A model generated the notes under the pieces. That model worked only from the letters and a program-made list of their open reading frames with translations. It was not told the DNA's origin and ran no database searches. DNA of 64,000 bases. Origin: Roseibium hamelinense. Lineage in GTDB: Bacteria; Pseudomonadota; Alphaproteobacteria; Rhizobiales; Stappiaceae. The position numbers were made by a program, and so were the translations under genes. The stretch spans positions 744,001-808,000 of the forward strand of contig NZ_VLLF01000001.1 of assembly GCF_007830545.1 (NCBI RefSeq). The letters are read 5' to 3'. Positions 8,476 to 16,871 of the stretch are shown one piece after another (position 1 is the stretch's first letter; each line of letters begins with the position of its first letter).

Positions 8476-9798
8476 TTAGTTTTTGGCGGCAAGCCAGTCG
8501 CGAACGCGGGCTTCGAGACCCTCGGTCACGTCATCTTCGCCATATTCCTCAATGGCTTCGGACAGAAAAGCCAGAACCAGCAAGGTCCGCGCCTCATCTT
8601 CCGGAATTCCCCGCGCACGCAGGTAAAACAGAAGGTCCTCGTCCATCTGGCCGCTGGTCGCCCCATGCGCGCAAATCACGTCATCGGCGAAGATTTCCAG
8701 CTCCGGCTTGTTGGCCATCTCTGCTTCTTCAGAAAGAAGTAGGGCCTGGGTCATCATCTCGCCATCGGTTTTCTGCGCATGCGGTGCGACATTGATACGC
8801 CCCTGGTAAACGCCCCGGGCCCGATCATCGAGCACGGTCTTAAAGAACTCCCGGCTGTTGCAATGGGGAACCGCGTGATCAACGATAAGGGTCTGATCGG
8901 CAACGCCTTCCCCGCGCGCCATGGATACGCCGTAGATCTTGGCCTCCGAATGCTCGCCTGTAAAATTGACGAATTGCTGGTTGCGCACGAATGACGGGCC
9001 CGCAATAAAGCCCAGCGACTTAAACTCTGCTTCAGCGCCAATGGTCGCGATGGTTGTGAACAGCCGCGCCGGGTCGGCGTCGCCTGCAATAAGCCGGGTC
9101 GCGGCCACTTTCGCACCGTCAGCGACGTGATAGTCAAACACCGCATTGATTTCACCATTGCCGGTATCTCCGGCAAATGTCTCCAGAACCCGCAAGGATG
9201 CGCCCTTAGAAACAGTAATTTTCGAGCGGGTGACCAGTGCACCGGAACCGGTGCCGACATGGACAACCTCGACAGGCTTTGAAACAGCAGCGCCTTCTTT
9301 GACAACGAGCAAGACGCCGCCTTGAACAAACGCCGTGTTCAGCGCAAGAACGCCGTCTAAGCCTGCGGTCGTTGGCTGGGCCAGGAGATCGGCCGCGGTT
9401 TCCGCACTCAAGGCTTCGCTGAAATCGGTGACGGTCACGCCTTCACCGGCGAGCGCCGGCGCATCGCTGACATCGGCCATGAAACGGCCGTTTGCGATTA
9501 CGATCCGGTAGCGGTCCAGGTCACCATAGCTGTCCTGCGCATCCAAGATCGCGCGGACCTCATCGAGCGTAGCCGGCCCGGCAAGCGGGGCGCCCGATTT
9601 CATATAGGCGCGCAGGTCCGTGTATTTGTACTCCTCTACCCGGCGATGCGGCAGTCCTTTGTCGCGGATTTGAGACACCGCTGAGTCCCTGAGGCCGACA
9701 ATCACCTGAGATCCGGGCAAATGCGCTTTGGCAGCGTCAAACCGATCGATGAGATCTGTCTCAGCCTGGGTATGCTTTATGGGCAAACTTGCATTCAT
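8476..9798 (-). CDS. sufD: Fe-S scaffold complex subunit SufD
   Basis: SufD pairs with SufB and the ATPase SufC to form the SufBC2D scaffold on which clusters are built. The C-terminal two thirds is the SufB/D beta-helix core, with the conserved histidine-bearing stretch VAPHAQKTDGEMMTQALL and the ending CAHGATSGQMDEDLLFYLRA, followed by the helical SufC-binding tail. I chose ATG at 9798-9796 because AGGGGAG lies about 5-7 bases upstream and similarity starts with MNASLP. An earlier TTG/ATG pair at 9819/9816 overlaps the sufC stop and the ribosome site itself. Translationally close to sufC. Confidence 0.93.
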   Translation of the reverse strand: MNASLPIKHTQAETDLIDRFDAAKAHLPGSQVIVGLRDSAVSQIRDKGLPHRRVEEYKYTDLRAYMKSGAPLAGPATLDEVRAILDAQDSYGDLDRYRIVIANGRFMADVSDAPALAGEGVTVTDFSEALSAETAADLLAQPTTAGLDGVLALNTAFVQGGVLLVVKEGAAVSKPVEVVHVGTGSGALVTRSKITVSKGASLRVLETFAGDTGNGEINAVFDYHVADGAKVAATRLIAGDADPARLFTTIATIGAEAEFKSLGFIAGPSFVRNQQFVNFTGEHSEAKIYGVSMARGEGVADQTLIVDHAVPHCNSREFFKTVLDDRARGVYQGRINVAPHAQKTDGEMMTQALLLSEEAEMANKPELEIFADDVICAHGATSGQMDEDLLFYLRARGIPEDEARTLLVLAFLSEAIEEYGEDDVTEGLEARVRDWLAAKN

Positions 9799-9815
9799 TT
9801 TGCTCTCCCCTGCCA

Positions 9816-10568
9816 TCAAGCGGCGTTGACGAAATCCGCATAGCCGTTTTTCTCCAGCTCAAGCGCCAGATCCTTGTCACCGGTCTTGACGATCTTGCCT
9901 TTGGACAAGACGTGGACAACATCGGGGACAATGTGATCGAGAAGACGCTGGTAGTGGGTGATCACCACCATCGCGCGCTCCGGCGAACGCAGCTTGTTGA
10001 CGCCTTCGGACACGATGCGCAGCGCGTCAATGTCGAGACCGGAATCCGTTTCGTCCAGGACGCAAAGCTTCGGCTCAAGCAAAGCCATTTGCAGGATCTC
10101 GGAACGCTTCTTCTCACCGCCGGAAAAGCCGACATTGAGCGGGCGCTTGAGCATGTCCATGGTGACATTCAGATCGGCGGCCTTGGATTTCACCATCTTC
10201 ATGAAATCCGGGATCGACAGCGCCTCTTCACCGCGTGCCTTACGCTGTGCGTTCAAAGCCGTTTTGAGGAATTCCATGGTCGCAACACCCGGAATTTCGA
10301 TCGGGTACTGAAACGCCAGGAACATGCCGGCAGCCGCCCGCTCATCCGGCTCCATGTCGAGCATGTTCTCGCCGTTGAACAGGATTTCGCCTTCCGTGAC
10401 TTCGTAATCGTCCTTGCCCGCCAGAATGTAGGAGAGCGTGGATTTGCCGGAGCCATTCGGCCCCATGATGGCATGAACTTCGCCTGCCTTGACCGTCAGG
10501 TCGATGCCGCGCAGAATTTCCGTTTCGTCTTCCGCAATGCGGGCATGCAGGTTTTTGATCTCAAGCAT
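9816..10568 (-). CDS. sufC: Fe-S assembly ATPase SufC
   Basis: An ABC-type ATPase that drives conformational change in the SufBC2D scaffold; it is cytoplasmic and not a transporter. 250 residues with Walker A GPNGSGKST (36-44), Q-loop AFQYPIEIPG, signature FSGGEKKRSEILQ and Walker B LCVLDETDSGLDIDAL, all in the SufC-specific form (DETDSGLD where most transporters have DEPT). A ribosome site GAGGA precedes the ATG at 10568. Located between sufB and sufD. Confidence 0.96.
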   Translation of the reverse strand: MLEIKNLHARIAEDETEILRGIDLTVKAGEVHAIMGPNGSGKSTLSYILAGKDDYEVTEGEILFNGENMLDMEPDERAAAGMFLAFQYPIEIPGVATMEFLKTALNAQRKARGEEALSIPDFMKMVKSKAADLNVTMDMLKRPLNVGFSGGEKKRSEILQMALLEPKLCVLDETDSGLDIDALRIVSEGVNKLRSPERAMVVITHYQRLLDHIVPDVVHVLSKGKIVKTGDKDLALELEKNGYADFVNAA

Positions 10569-10636
10569 CAGAGGATTTCCTCAATTTAATGGTGCGCTTC
10601 AAAGCGCCGGAACTGTGACTACCAAACAGGCGCCGA

Positions 10637-12109
10637 TTACCCGACCGAGCCTTCCAGGCTGATCGAGATCAGCTTTTGGGCTTCAACCGCGAATTCCATC
10701 GGCAGCTGCTGGATGACGTCCTTGACGAAACCGTTGACGATCAGCGCCACGGCCTCTTCCTCGGACAAACCGCGCTGCAAGCAATAAAACATCTGGTCGT
10801 CCGAGATCTTCGAGGTGGTCGCCTCGTGCTCGAACTGGGCGGATGCGTTCTTGCTCTCGATGTAAGGCACCGTATGCGCGCCGCAATCCTGGCCGATCAG
10901 CAGGCTGTCACACTGGGTAAAGTTGCGCGCCTGTGATGCCTTGCGGTGTGCGGACACCAGACCCCGGTAGGTATTGGATGACTTGCCCGCGGATATACCT
11001 TTCGAAATGATCCGGCTGGACGTGTTCTTGCCCAGGTGGATCATTTTTGTTCCGCTGTCGATCTGCTGAAAGCCGTTGGAGACGGCAATCGAGTAGAACT
11101 CGCCACGGGAATTGTCGCCGCGCAGAATGCAGGACGGGTACTTCCAGGTGATCGCGGAGCCGGTCTCAACCTGGGTCCAGGAGATCTTGGAGTTCTTGCC
11201 GCGGCAATCGCCCCGCTTGGTGACGAAGTTGTAGATGCCGCCCTTGCCTTCCTTGTCGCCCGGGAACCAGTTCTGGACGGTGGAGTATTTGATCTCCGCA
11301 TCGTCCAGCGCAACCAGCTCAACGACGGCTGCGTGCAGCTGGTTTTCATCCCGCTGCGGCGCCGTACAGCCTTCCAGGTAGGAGACGTAAGAGCCCTTGT
11401 CGGCGATGATCAGCGTGCGCTCGAACTGTCCGGTGTTCTGTTCGTTGATCCGGAAATAGGTCGACAGTTCCATTGGGCAGCGTACACCCTCCGGAATGTA
11501 CACAAAGGATCCATCAGAGAACACGGCCGAGTTCAACGTTGCGTAGTAGTTGTCGGTGACCGGAACCACGGAGCCGAGATACTTCTTGACCAGATCCGGA
11601 TACTCGCGCAGCGCCTCGGAAATCGAACAGAAAATGACGCCGGCCTTTTTCAGCTCTTCCTTGAAGGTCGTAACGACAGAGACGCTGTCAAACACCGCAT
11701 CGACCGCAACCCGGTTTTTCGGCTCGACGCCCGCCAGAATTTCCTGTTCGGCCAGCGGAATGCCCAGTTTTTCGTAGGTTGCCAGCAGTTCCGGATCAAC
11801 CTCATCGAGGCTTTTCGGCCCCTCAACGGATTTCGGAGATGCCCAGTAATACAAAGCGTCGAAGTCAATTTTCGGATAGCTGACGCGCGCCCAGTCAGGC
11901 TCTGCCATCTGCTTGAAGCGGCGCAGCGCATCGAGGCGCCACTCGGTCATCCACTCCGGCTCGTTCTTTTTCGCGGACAGGAACCGCACCGTCTCTTCTG
12001 AAAGGCCTTTCGCGCCCTTTTCAGACTCAATGTCGGTTACGAAGCCATATTTATACTGGTCAACATCGATCGCTTTGACCTGATCGATTGTTTCCTGCAC
12101 AGCCGGCAT
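10637..12109 (-). CDS. sufB: Fe-S scaffold complex subunit SufB
   Basis: The main scaffold subunit of SufBC2D and the site of initial cluster assembly. 490 residues, the normal length. Conserved blocks are easy to see: the N-terminal [70 protein letters not shown] and, near the C-terminus, [18 protein letters not shown] with the cluster-relevant cysteine. The start MPAVQET is preceded by GGAGTGAAG. It follows the nifS-like gene by about 117 bases, the largest gap within the operon, which holds only short hairpins. Confidence 0.96.
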   Translation of the reverse strand: MPAVQETIDQVKAIDVDQYKYGFVTDIESEKGAKGLSEETVRFLSAKKNEPEWMTEWRLDALRRFKQMAEPDWARVSYPKIDFDALYYWASPKSVEGPKSLDEVDPELLATYEKLGIPLAEQEILAGVEPKNRVAVDAVFDSVSVVTTFKEELKKAGVIFCSISEALREYPDLVKKYLGSVVPVTDNYYATLNSAVFSDGSFVYIPEGVRCPMELSTYFRINEQNTGQFERTLIIADKGSYVSYLEGCTAPQRDENQLHAAVVELVALDDAEIKYSTVQNWFPGDKEGKGGIYNFVTKRGDCRGKNSKISWTQVETGSAITWKYPSCILRGDNSRGEFYSIAVSNGFQQIDSGTKMIHLGKNTSSRIISKGISAGKSSNTYRGLVSAHRKASQARNFTQCDSLLIGQDCGAHTVPYIESKNASAQFEHEATTSKISDDQMFYCLQRGLSEEEAVALIVNGFVKDVIQQLPMEFAVEAQKLISISLEGSVG

Positions 12110-12226
12110 ATCTTCACTCCATCTGTTCGGGGTTCAAGGCCCCGACGGTGGTCTCATTCATCTTCTTTTCAGCCCGTCTGGAACACGGAGACTGATAGTT
12201 TGCGGGCGGTCATGGACCGCACGAAT

Positions 12227-13393
12227 TCAAGCCGCCCTTGTTCGGGCCTGAGGATTAAGCCGGTCGATAATCTTCGGCCAAACCTCTAAAAAACGGTCGA
12301 TGTGCCTGGTTCCGGTGTCCCAGCCCAAGCTGACCCGGATCGCGCCGCGGGCAATCTCTTCGCTGTAGCCCATGGCACTTAGAACATGGGAAGCAGACAC
12401 CTTGCCCGACGAGCACGCCGACCCGGACGATACTGATACGTGTTCCAAGTCGAAGGCGATCAGTGCTGTTTCAGCTGGAATGCCCTCAACAGCGAAACAG
12501 GTGGTGTTTGCGAGCCTTGGGGCATCCTTTCCGAATACGATCGCCCCTGGGCACAAGGCTTGAATCCCCGCCTCAAGACGATCACGTGCAGCTCCGATCT
12601 GTTCCACACAGTCAAGGTCGTCCAAGGCGCGTTCTGCGGCTTCACCGAAGCCGGCTATTGCGGCGACATTTTCCGTGCCGGATCGGCGCCAGTTTTCCTG
12701 CCCGCCGCCGTTGATCAATGGCGCAGGAACGCGGGCCGTGGAACGAACGACAAGGGCGCCAATGCCTTGCGGCCCGCCGAATTTGTGCGCGGAGACCGAC
12801 ACAGCATCTGCATGCCATGCCTCCATATCAATCGGCATCCGGCCGGCGGCCTGAACCGCATCGACATGGAACAAAGCGTCATTTTCCCTCACCAGCGCCC
12901 CGATCTCGGCAAACGGCTGGATGACACCGGTTTCATTGTTGGCAGCCATTATCGACACGAGGCAGCTGTCTTCGCTGTCCAGCAGCTTCGCAAGCTCTTC
13001 AAGATCGACGATGCCGTTCGAATCAACCGGCACCACACGTTGATCTTTCACGGCAAACCGTCCTCCGGACAGGACGGAAGGATGCTCCACCGCGCTGCGG
13101 ATCAGCTTGTCGAGGTAAAGCGGCGCGCCCTGATCCTGCCAAATAGGCGTCAAGGCGGTCATGTTGGCTTCCGTCGCACCCGATACAAAGGTCACAGCCC
13201 GGGTCTTTGCGCCGCAAAGCCTGGCCACTCTCTGCCGGGCCTTTTCGATCCGGCCCCGCGCTTTGCGCCCGTGTCCATGGACCGAAGAAGCGTTGCCTGT
13301 ATCGTTCAGAGCGTCGATCATGGCATCGCGCACGGTTGGCCGCATCGGCGCCCCCGCGTTGTGATCCAGATAAATCGGCTCGGATTTCGGCAT
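12227..13393 (-). CDS. IscS/NifS-type (group I) cysteine desulfurase, first gene of the suf operon
   Basis: A second PLP-dependent cysteine desulfurase, of the IscS/NifS group, unlike the SufS downstream. 388 residues; start of domain IYLDHNAGAPMRP, PLP lysine K204 in SVSAHKFGGPQG, and the active-site cysteine C327 on a longer mobile loop (SSGSACSSGKVSASHV), which is diagnostic for group I. It lies first in the operon, just after the promoter with the Irr-like box. Two desulfurases in one suf operon is common in rhizobia and relatives. Whether it feeds SufB directly or other sulfur pathways (such as tRNA thiolation) cannot be told here. Confidence 0.9.
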   Translation of the reverse strand: MPKSEPIYLDHNAGAPMRPTVRDAMIDALNDTGNASSVHGHGRKARGRIEKARQRVARLCGAKTRAVTFVSGATEANMTALTPIWQDQGAPLYLDKLIRSAVEHPSVLSGGRFAVKDQRVVPVDSNGIVDLEELAKLLDSEDSCLVSIMAANNETGVIQPFAEIGALVRENDALFHVDAVQAAGRMPIDMEAWHADAVSVSAHKFGGPQGIGALVVRSTARVPAPLINGGGQENWRRSGTENVAAIAGFGEAAERALDDLDCVEQIGAARDRLEAGIQALCPGAIVFGKDAPRLANTTCFAVEGIPAETALIAFDLEHVSVSSGSACSSGKVSASHVLSAMGYSEEIARGAIRVSLGWDTGTRHIDRFLEVWPKIIDRLNPQARTRAA

Positions 13394-13554
13394 TTGTCCG
13401 CTTCAAACGTTGTTTTCAATCCTGCGGCGCCCGGTGCCGCCCGTGATTCTTGACCGGGGCCGCACGGAAAACTTGAAATTTTCCCGTGCGATGGCGTAAA
13501 CGTGCCCAATCCTGACGAAACCGCGTCATGCGCAAGCCAGACCGGAGCAGTCTG

Positions 13555-13571
13555 TTTCGAATAATTCTAAA
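13555..13571. promoter_or_regulatory. Irr-type iron control element (ICE box) of the suf operon
   Basis: TTTCGAA (13555-13561), three bases, TTCTAAA (13565-13571): one mismatch from a perfect inverted repeat and one from the published Irr box TTTAGAA-N3-TTCTAAA of Rhizobiales. It falls on the predicted transcription start of the suf operon, the place for a repressor. Irr, a Fur-family protein that senses haem, is the expected ligand; its gene is not in this window. Confidence 0.65.
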
Positions 13572-13575
13572 GAAG

Positions 13576-13604
13576 GTTCTAGAAACATGGAGCTTGAGAG
13601 TCAA
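13576..13604 (-). promoter_or_regulatory. Predicted sigma-70 promoter of the suf operon
   Basis: Read on the minus strand: TTGACT (13604-13599), exactly 17 bases, TAGAAC (13581-13576). The start point would be near 13569, inside the ICE box, giving a leader of about 175 bases to the first gene. A partial palindrome AGTC-N7-GACT spans the -35 element and might bind a second regulator such as RirA or an IscR-type protein, but it does not match a known consensus well. Confidence 0.6.
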
Positions 13605-13694
13605 GTTTAGACTCAGGAGTTTCACGTAGTTTAGGATCGGCACAAACCCGCTCCCGCAACGGTTATGCCACCTTATAAGAGGACATCACGCTTC

Positions 13695-14363
13695 ATGCCC
13701 GAGGTGATCTTTAACGGTCCCGCCGGCCGGCTCGAAGGCCGGTTCCACCCCGCAAAAAAGCGGAACGCGCCCATCGCATTGGTTCTTCATCTGCATCCGC
13801 AGTTCGGCGGCACGATGAACAACCAGATCGTCTACCAGATGTACTATATGTTCGCGCAGCGCGGTTTTGCGGTCCTGCGCTTTAATTTCCGGGGTGTCGG
13901 CCGGTCGCAAGGAACGTTCGATCACGGCCAAGGCGAACTGTCGGATGCAGCTGCCGCGCTCGATTGGGTGCAAACCGTTCATCCGGATGCGCGCGCCTGC
14001 TGGATCGCCGGTTTTTCCTTTGGGGCGTGGATTGGCATGCAGCTTCTGATGCGCCGGCCGGAAGTGGAAGGCTTCATCTCTGTCGCCCCGCCGGCAAACC
14101 TGCACGACTTCTCATTCCTGGCGCCCTGCCCGTCGTCCGGCCTTATCATCCATGGCGACAATGACAAGGTGGTCCCGCAAAAGGACGTCCAGACACTGGT
14201 CGACAAGCTGAAGACCCAAAAAGGCATCGTGATCAACCACCAGACGATCCCTGGAGCCAACCATTTTTTCGAAAACGATATGGACGATCTTTTGGAACGC
14301 TGCGGCGGATACCTGGATGAGCGGCTCGGTCTGACCCCAGAAGATTATATCCCGATCGACTGA
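13695..14363 (+). CDS. Alpha/beta-hydrolase, COG2945-type
   Basis: A 222-residue single-domain alpha/beta hydrolase, cytoplasmic, substrate unknown. Catalytic triad candidates are S108 in the nucleophile elbow GFSFGAW, D155 or D157 in IHGDNDKVV and H190 in PGANHFF. The oxyanion region HLHPQFGGTMNN and FNFRGVGRSQG are typical of the small 'CocE-like/dienelactone-type' hydrolases annotated only as hypothetical esterases. I chose ATG 13695 because AGAGGA lies about 11 bases upstream and family members begin MPEV; an ATG at 13665 has no ribosome site. Divergent from the suf operon but with no clear promoter of its own. Ends at an intrinsic terminator. Confidence 0.8.
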   Translation: MPEVIFNGPAGRLEGRFHPAKKRNAPIALVLHLHPQFGGTMNNQIVYQMYYMFAQRGFAVLRFNFRGVGRSQGTFDHGQGELSDAAAALDWVQTVHPDARACWIAGFSFGAWIGMQLLMRRPEVEGFISVAPPANLHDFSFLAPCPSSGLIIHGDNDKVVPQKDVQTLVDKLKTQKGIVINHQTIPGANHFFENDMDDLLERCGGYLDERLGLTPEDYIPID

Positions 14364-14382
14364 TCAAAAAAAACGCATTCAA

Positions 14383-14408
14383 GCCCGCCAACTGGCGGGC
14401 TTTTTTCA
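14383..14408 (+). terminator. Intrinsic terminator after the hydrolase gene
   Basis: Perfect 10-bp arms AAGCCCGCCA (14383-14392) and TGGCGGGCTT (14395-14404) run straight into six T residues (14403-14408), a textbook terminator about 20 bases past the stop codon. Confidence 0.88.
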
Positions 14409-14425
14409 TTTAAGGATTTAACGTT

Positions 14426-14902
14426 ATGACATCAGATGACTTCCAGGTCCGGCCCGCTGACCCGGGCGATCTTGAGCACCTGAAAATGCTCTACCGCCAT
14501 CTTGTTCCAGACGACGTTCCAGCGCGCCCTGAAGTGCAGGCCCGGACCTTCACGGACATGCTGAACCATGCAGGGCTCACCATTTTTATCGGCACACTCA
14601 ACGGAAGCCCGATTTGCAGCTGCACGCTGATCATGGTGCCAAATTTCACACGAGGCTGCGCGCCTTACGGGTTCATCGAGAATGTCGTAACGCATGCGGA
14701 TTTCCGCAGCTGCGGCTATGGCGATCGAATGATGCAATCGGTTTTCGCACATGCCTTTGCCGAGGGCGCTTACAAGCTCATGCTGCTTGCCGGTTCGGAC
14801 AACAAAAAGGGTCACCGCTTTTACGAGCGGGCCGGCTTTCAGCGCACCAAGACAGGCTTCGAGATTCGGGCACCCGGTTATCCAAAACGAACTGTCTTTT
14901 AA
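14426..14902 (+). CDS. GNAT-family N-acetyltransferase
   Basis: A 158-residue GNAT protein that should move an acetyl group from acetyl-CoA to an unidentified amine. The acetyl-CoA pyrophosphate loop R/Q-x-x-G-x-G/A appears as RSCGYGDRMM near residue 93, preceded by the beta-4 strand GFIENVVTHADF, and the C-terminal motif B is FYERAGFQRTKTGF. The N-terminal VRPADPGDLEHL is the usual first strand and helix. AAGGA precedes the ATG. It stands alone between two terminators. Substrate cannot be inferred. Confidence 0.85.
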   Translation: MTSDDFQVRPADPGDLEHLKMLYRHLVPDDVPARPEVQARTFTDMLNHAGLTIFIGTLNGSPICSCTLIMVPNFTRGCAPYGFIENVVTHADFRSCGYGDRMMQSVFAHAFAEGAYKLMLLAGSDNKKGHRFYERAGFQRTKTGFEIRAPGYPKRTVF

Positions 14903-14917
14903 AAGGAGCGTGCGCAA

Positions 14918-14943
14918 AAAAGCCCGCAGCAAGGCGGGCTTTT
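14918..14943. terminator. Bidirectional intrinsic terminator
   Basis: Arms AAAAGCCCGC (14918-14927) and GCGGGCTTTT (14934-14943) lie between the convergent GNAT and NDUFA12-like genes. T-runs are present in both directions (four on plus, six on minus). Confidence 0.82.
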
Positions 14944-14965
14944 GTAAGGGCTATGAGCCGGTGTT

Positions 14966-15352
14966 TTACTGGCCCGGCGTCCAGGCCTGATAGTCGCCGG
15001 TGACTTCCGGGCGCTTTTCCGGGGTCAGAATAGACCCATCCGGGCGATGGGCCCTCGGTGTACCCGTGTGGTTAAACTCATGCGGCTTTTGCCAGCTCTT
15101 CGGGTGATAGGTCTCATCTACCGGCGGCGTATCGACACGGTGGTGCATCCACCCATGCCAGCCGGGAGGGATCGCAGACGCTTCTGCAAGCCCGTTGTAA
15201 ATCACCCAGCGCTTTTTGCCCGCACGCTCGCGGTAGTACTTGTTGCCGAACTCGTCTTCACCAACAAACTCGCCTTTGCGCCAGGTAAAAAACCGGGTGC
15301 CCATTGTCTGACCGTTCCACCAAGTGAAAATCTCAATCAACAGGTTCTTCAT
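14966..15352 (-). CDS. NDUFA12 (B17.2)-like complex I accessory subunit
   Basis: A small protein of the NDUFA12/B17.2 family, an accessory subunit of NADH:ubiquinone oxidoreductase shared by mitochondria and alphaproteobacteria. 128 residues from the chosen start: the N-terminal FTWWNGQTMGTRFFTWRKG, the signature VGEDEFGNKYYRER, then RWVIYNGLAEASAIPPGWHG WMHH, and the C-terminal proline-rich tail are all family hallmarks. I chose ATG at 15352-15350 (MKNLLIEIF); upstream residues are not conserved. The gene lies away from the nuo operon, as usual. This is one of the strongest taxonomic hints in the window. Confidence 0.93.
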   Translation of the reverse strand: MKNLLIEIFTWWNGQTMGTRFFTWRKGEFVGEDEFGNKYYRERAGKKRWVIYNGLAEASAIPPGWHGWMHHRVDTPPVDETYHPKSWQKPHEFNHTGTPRAHRPDGSILTPEKRPEVTGDYQAWTPGQ

Positions 15353-15443
15353 GATGCTCAGGCGTCCTTGGTGATTTTTGTCCGGGCGGCGTGCGTTTGG
15401 CCGCACTGCGCACCCCGTCTAATTTCCGGCAGAATATGACCGC

Positions 15444-15472
15444 AACACTGGGCGATGTCCAGTGTTCACTGG
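15444..15472. repeat. Three alternating copies of an 8-base element forming rival hairpins
   Basis: AACACTGG (15444-15451), CCAGTGTT (15459-15466) and CACTGG (15467-15472) allow two mutually exclusive stems: first with second, or second with third. They sit between the response regulator stop and the NDUFA12-like start on the minus strand. No T-run follows either form. Function unknown. Confidence 0.45.
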
Positions 15473-15514
15473 CAGGGAATTCGGGCCGATTGCACAGCTC
15501 CAAAACGCTCGGGG

Positions 15515-16216
15515 CTAGAACGTGCGGGTTGACGAACGCACTGCTGCAAATCCGGGCTGGCGGATCTTCCCGGCCTTACCGGGCAAAACAAGCGGCGGCT
15601 CAGGCTTGGCGTCTGGGTCTGGTCCTTCAGCGCGCGCAGCAAGAGATTGCTCAAGCGGCGTGGCACCGTCCGCAACGCGCTGTTTGGCAATCTGTGTCTG
15701 GATCCGGCCAGCCGCCAGGTTCTGCAGGCGGGCAGCCTGTTCATCAAGCATCTTTCCGATGCCCTGTATGTTGTAGTAGCCGGAGTTTTCCAAAACCATT
15801 GGCCGGTCATCACGTGCCAGCCACTGCAGCCGCTTCATCAATGTCGCGGGCGATACCGGCTTCACCAGAAGATGATGGGCACCGCTGCGCAAGGCTCGGT
15901 CGACAAGGGCGCGTGTCCCATGAGCAGTGACAAACAACAACGGCACATAACACAGCGGCTCCATGTGCCGATGCCGAATCATACGCAACATCTGGTAGCC
16001 CGTCGTCGGCTCCATACGAAGATCCGTCAAAATGACATTGGGCGGCTCGGTAAGCATGGCGTCGAGCGCTTCATCCACCGAATCGAACACCCGGACGCGG
16101 GCAACACGGAAACTCAGGAGAATCGAACGCAGAATCGTCTGCATGGGCTTGCTGTCTTCGACGACCACGATGTCCATATTTTCGATCGCTAGCCCGTAGG
16201 CTGTGTGAAATTTCAT
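15515..16216 (-). CDS. Response regulator with REC domain and unusual C-terminal tail
   Basis: A 233-residue protein with an N-terminal receiver domain (about residues 14-135): acidic pocket E20/D21, phospho-acceptor D65 in ILTDLRM, T97 in FVTAHG and K119 in LLVKPVS. The remaining ~100 residues hold no recognised DNA-binding or enzymatic output; they start with a short helix (GKMLDEQAARLQNLAAGRI) and end in a proline-rich, probably disordered tail. It is therefore likely a protein-interaction response regulator. No partner kinase lies nearby. It may be transcribed together with the NDUFA12-like gene, but 162 bases and a hairpin separate them. Confidence 0.85.
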   Translation of the reverse strand: MKFHTAYGLAIENMDIVVVEDSKPMQTILRSILLSFRVARVRVFDSVDEALDAMLTEPPNVILTDLRMEPTTGYQMLRMIRHRHMEPLCYVPLLFVTAHGTRALVDRALRSGAHHLLVKPVSPATLMKRLQWLARDDRPMVLENSGYYNIQGIGKMLDEQAARLQNLAAGRIQTQIAKQRVADGATPLEQSLAARAEGPDPDAKPEPPLVLPGKAGKIRQPGFAAVRSSTRTF

Positions 16217-16871
16217 AGACTTAACGGGCCTCTGGCTTCAGCTGGGGCCAGTTATTGCAGGCCAGGCTTAAATCGCGTTGAAACCGGTGCCGGGAATTTT
16301 CGTCAAATTTTCATAGAATGCGGGTTACCTTTCCCCTGCAACGATGAGCAGCCGCAGGCCCGCCGGGTTACCTGCCCCTGAAATGCCCCGGTTTCCGCCG
16401 CTTCAGGATGCCCGAACCGCACCCTCCCCGCTATCCACACATGGCCACAACATTTTGCGCTTGCCCACAACTTGGGCACAAGCAGTTGTCGCTGAACGCT
16501 TGACGGTAAGAATTCGTTTACACTAGTTTCCTAATCATCATCGGCATGCGCTGCGGGGTTAGTCCGAGGTCCTCCAAGCGTTCATCCAGTAACCAGTTTA
16601 CGCGTAACCGCCCTGCCACATCTACCCAACTGGCCGGGACGGGTTTTTGCGTGCTGATTGCTCGATATGAGCCGTGACAAACCTGTTGATGAGCACTATA
16701 TCTAGTACGACAATCATCAGGCGATACAACATAAAGGGTCGGTAAGCCGGTTCTTCAGGACAGGGTGGCGGGTTACCGCCAACCGGGCAGAGGCCGCCCG
16801 GCTATGAAATTTCAGCGCGTGTTTTGGGCGGCTTGGGGCCACCAAAGCGGGGAAGACAAAGGGGATACGGA
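16217..16871. other. Intergenic region upstream of nrdJ
   Basis: This 655-base gap holds no convincing gene. From left to right it has the presumed response-regulator promoter area, a TGCCCA-CAACT-TGGGCA inverted repeat (16462-16478), a possible promoter core TTGACG (16500) followed by TAGTTT, and the nrdJ promoter and palindromes. No cobalamin riboswitch core (B12 box) could be found although nrdJ is a B12 enzyme. Confidence 0.5.
16660..16708 (+). promoter_or_regulatory. nrdJ promoter with two NrdR-like palindromes
   Basis: GTGACA (16674-16679), 17 bases, TATATC (16697-16702) form the promoter core. A palindrome resembling the NrdR box (16693-16708, GCACTATATCTAGTAC) covers the -10, and a second inverted repeat GCTC-GATAT-GAGC (16660-16672) lies about 34 bases upstream by centre. 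NrdR boxes typically come in pairs about three helical turns apart. The first matches the consensus core CwATATmTwG reasonably; the second is weaker. Confidence 0.42.

Noticed and set aside
12440..13453. 337-codon plus-strand frame opposite the nifS-like gene
   Set aside because: Opposite frame of a well-conserved desulfurase; composition typical of an antisense frame.
13594..13637. Promoter for the plus-strand hydrolase gene
   Set aside because: TTGAGA and TAGGAT are present but 32 bases apart, too far for a sigma-70 promoter.
16217..16871. Cobalamin riboswitch upstream of nrdJ
   Set aside because: Looked for the B12-box core and its partner stems; no acceptable match by eye.
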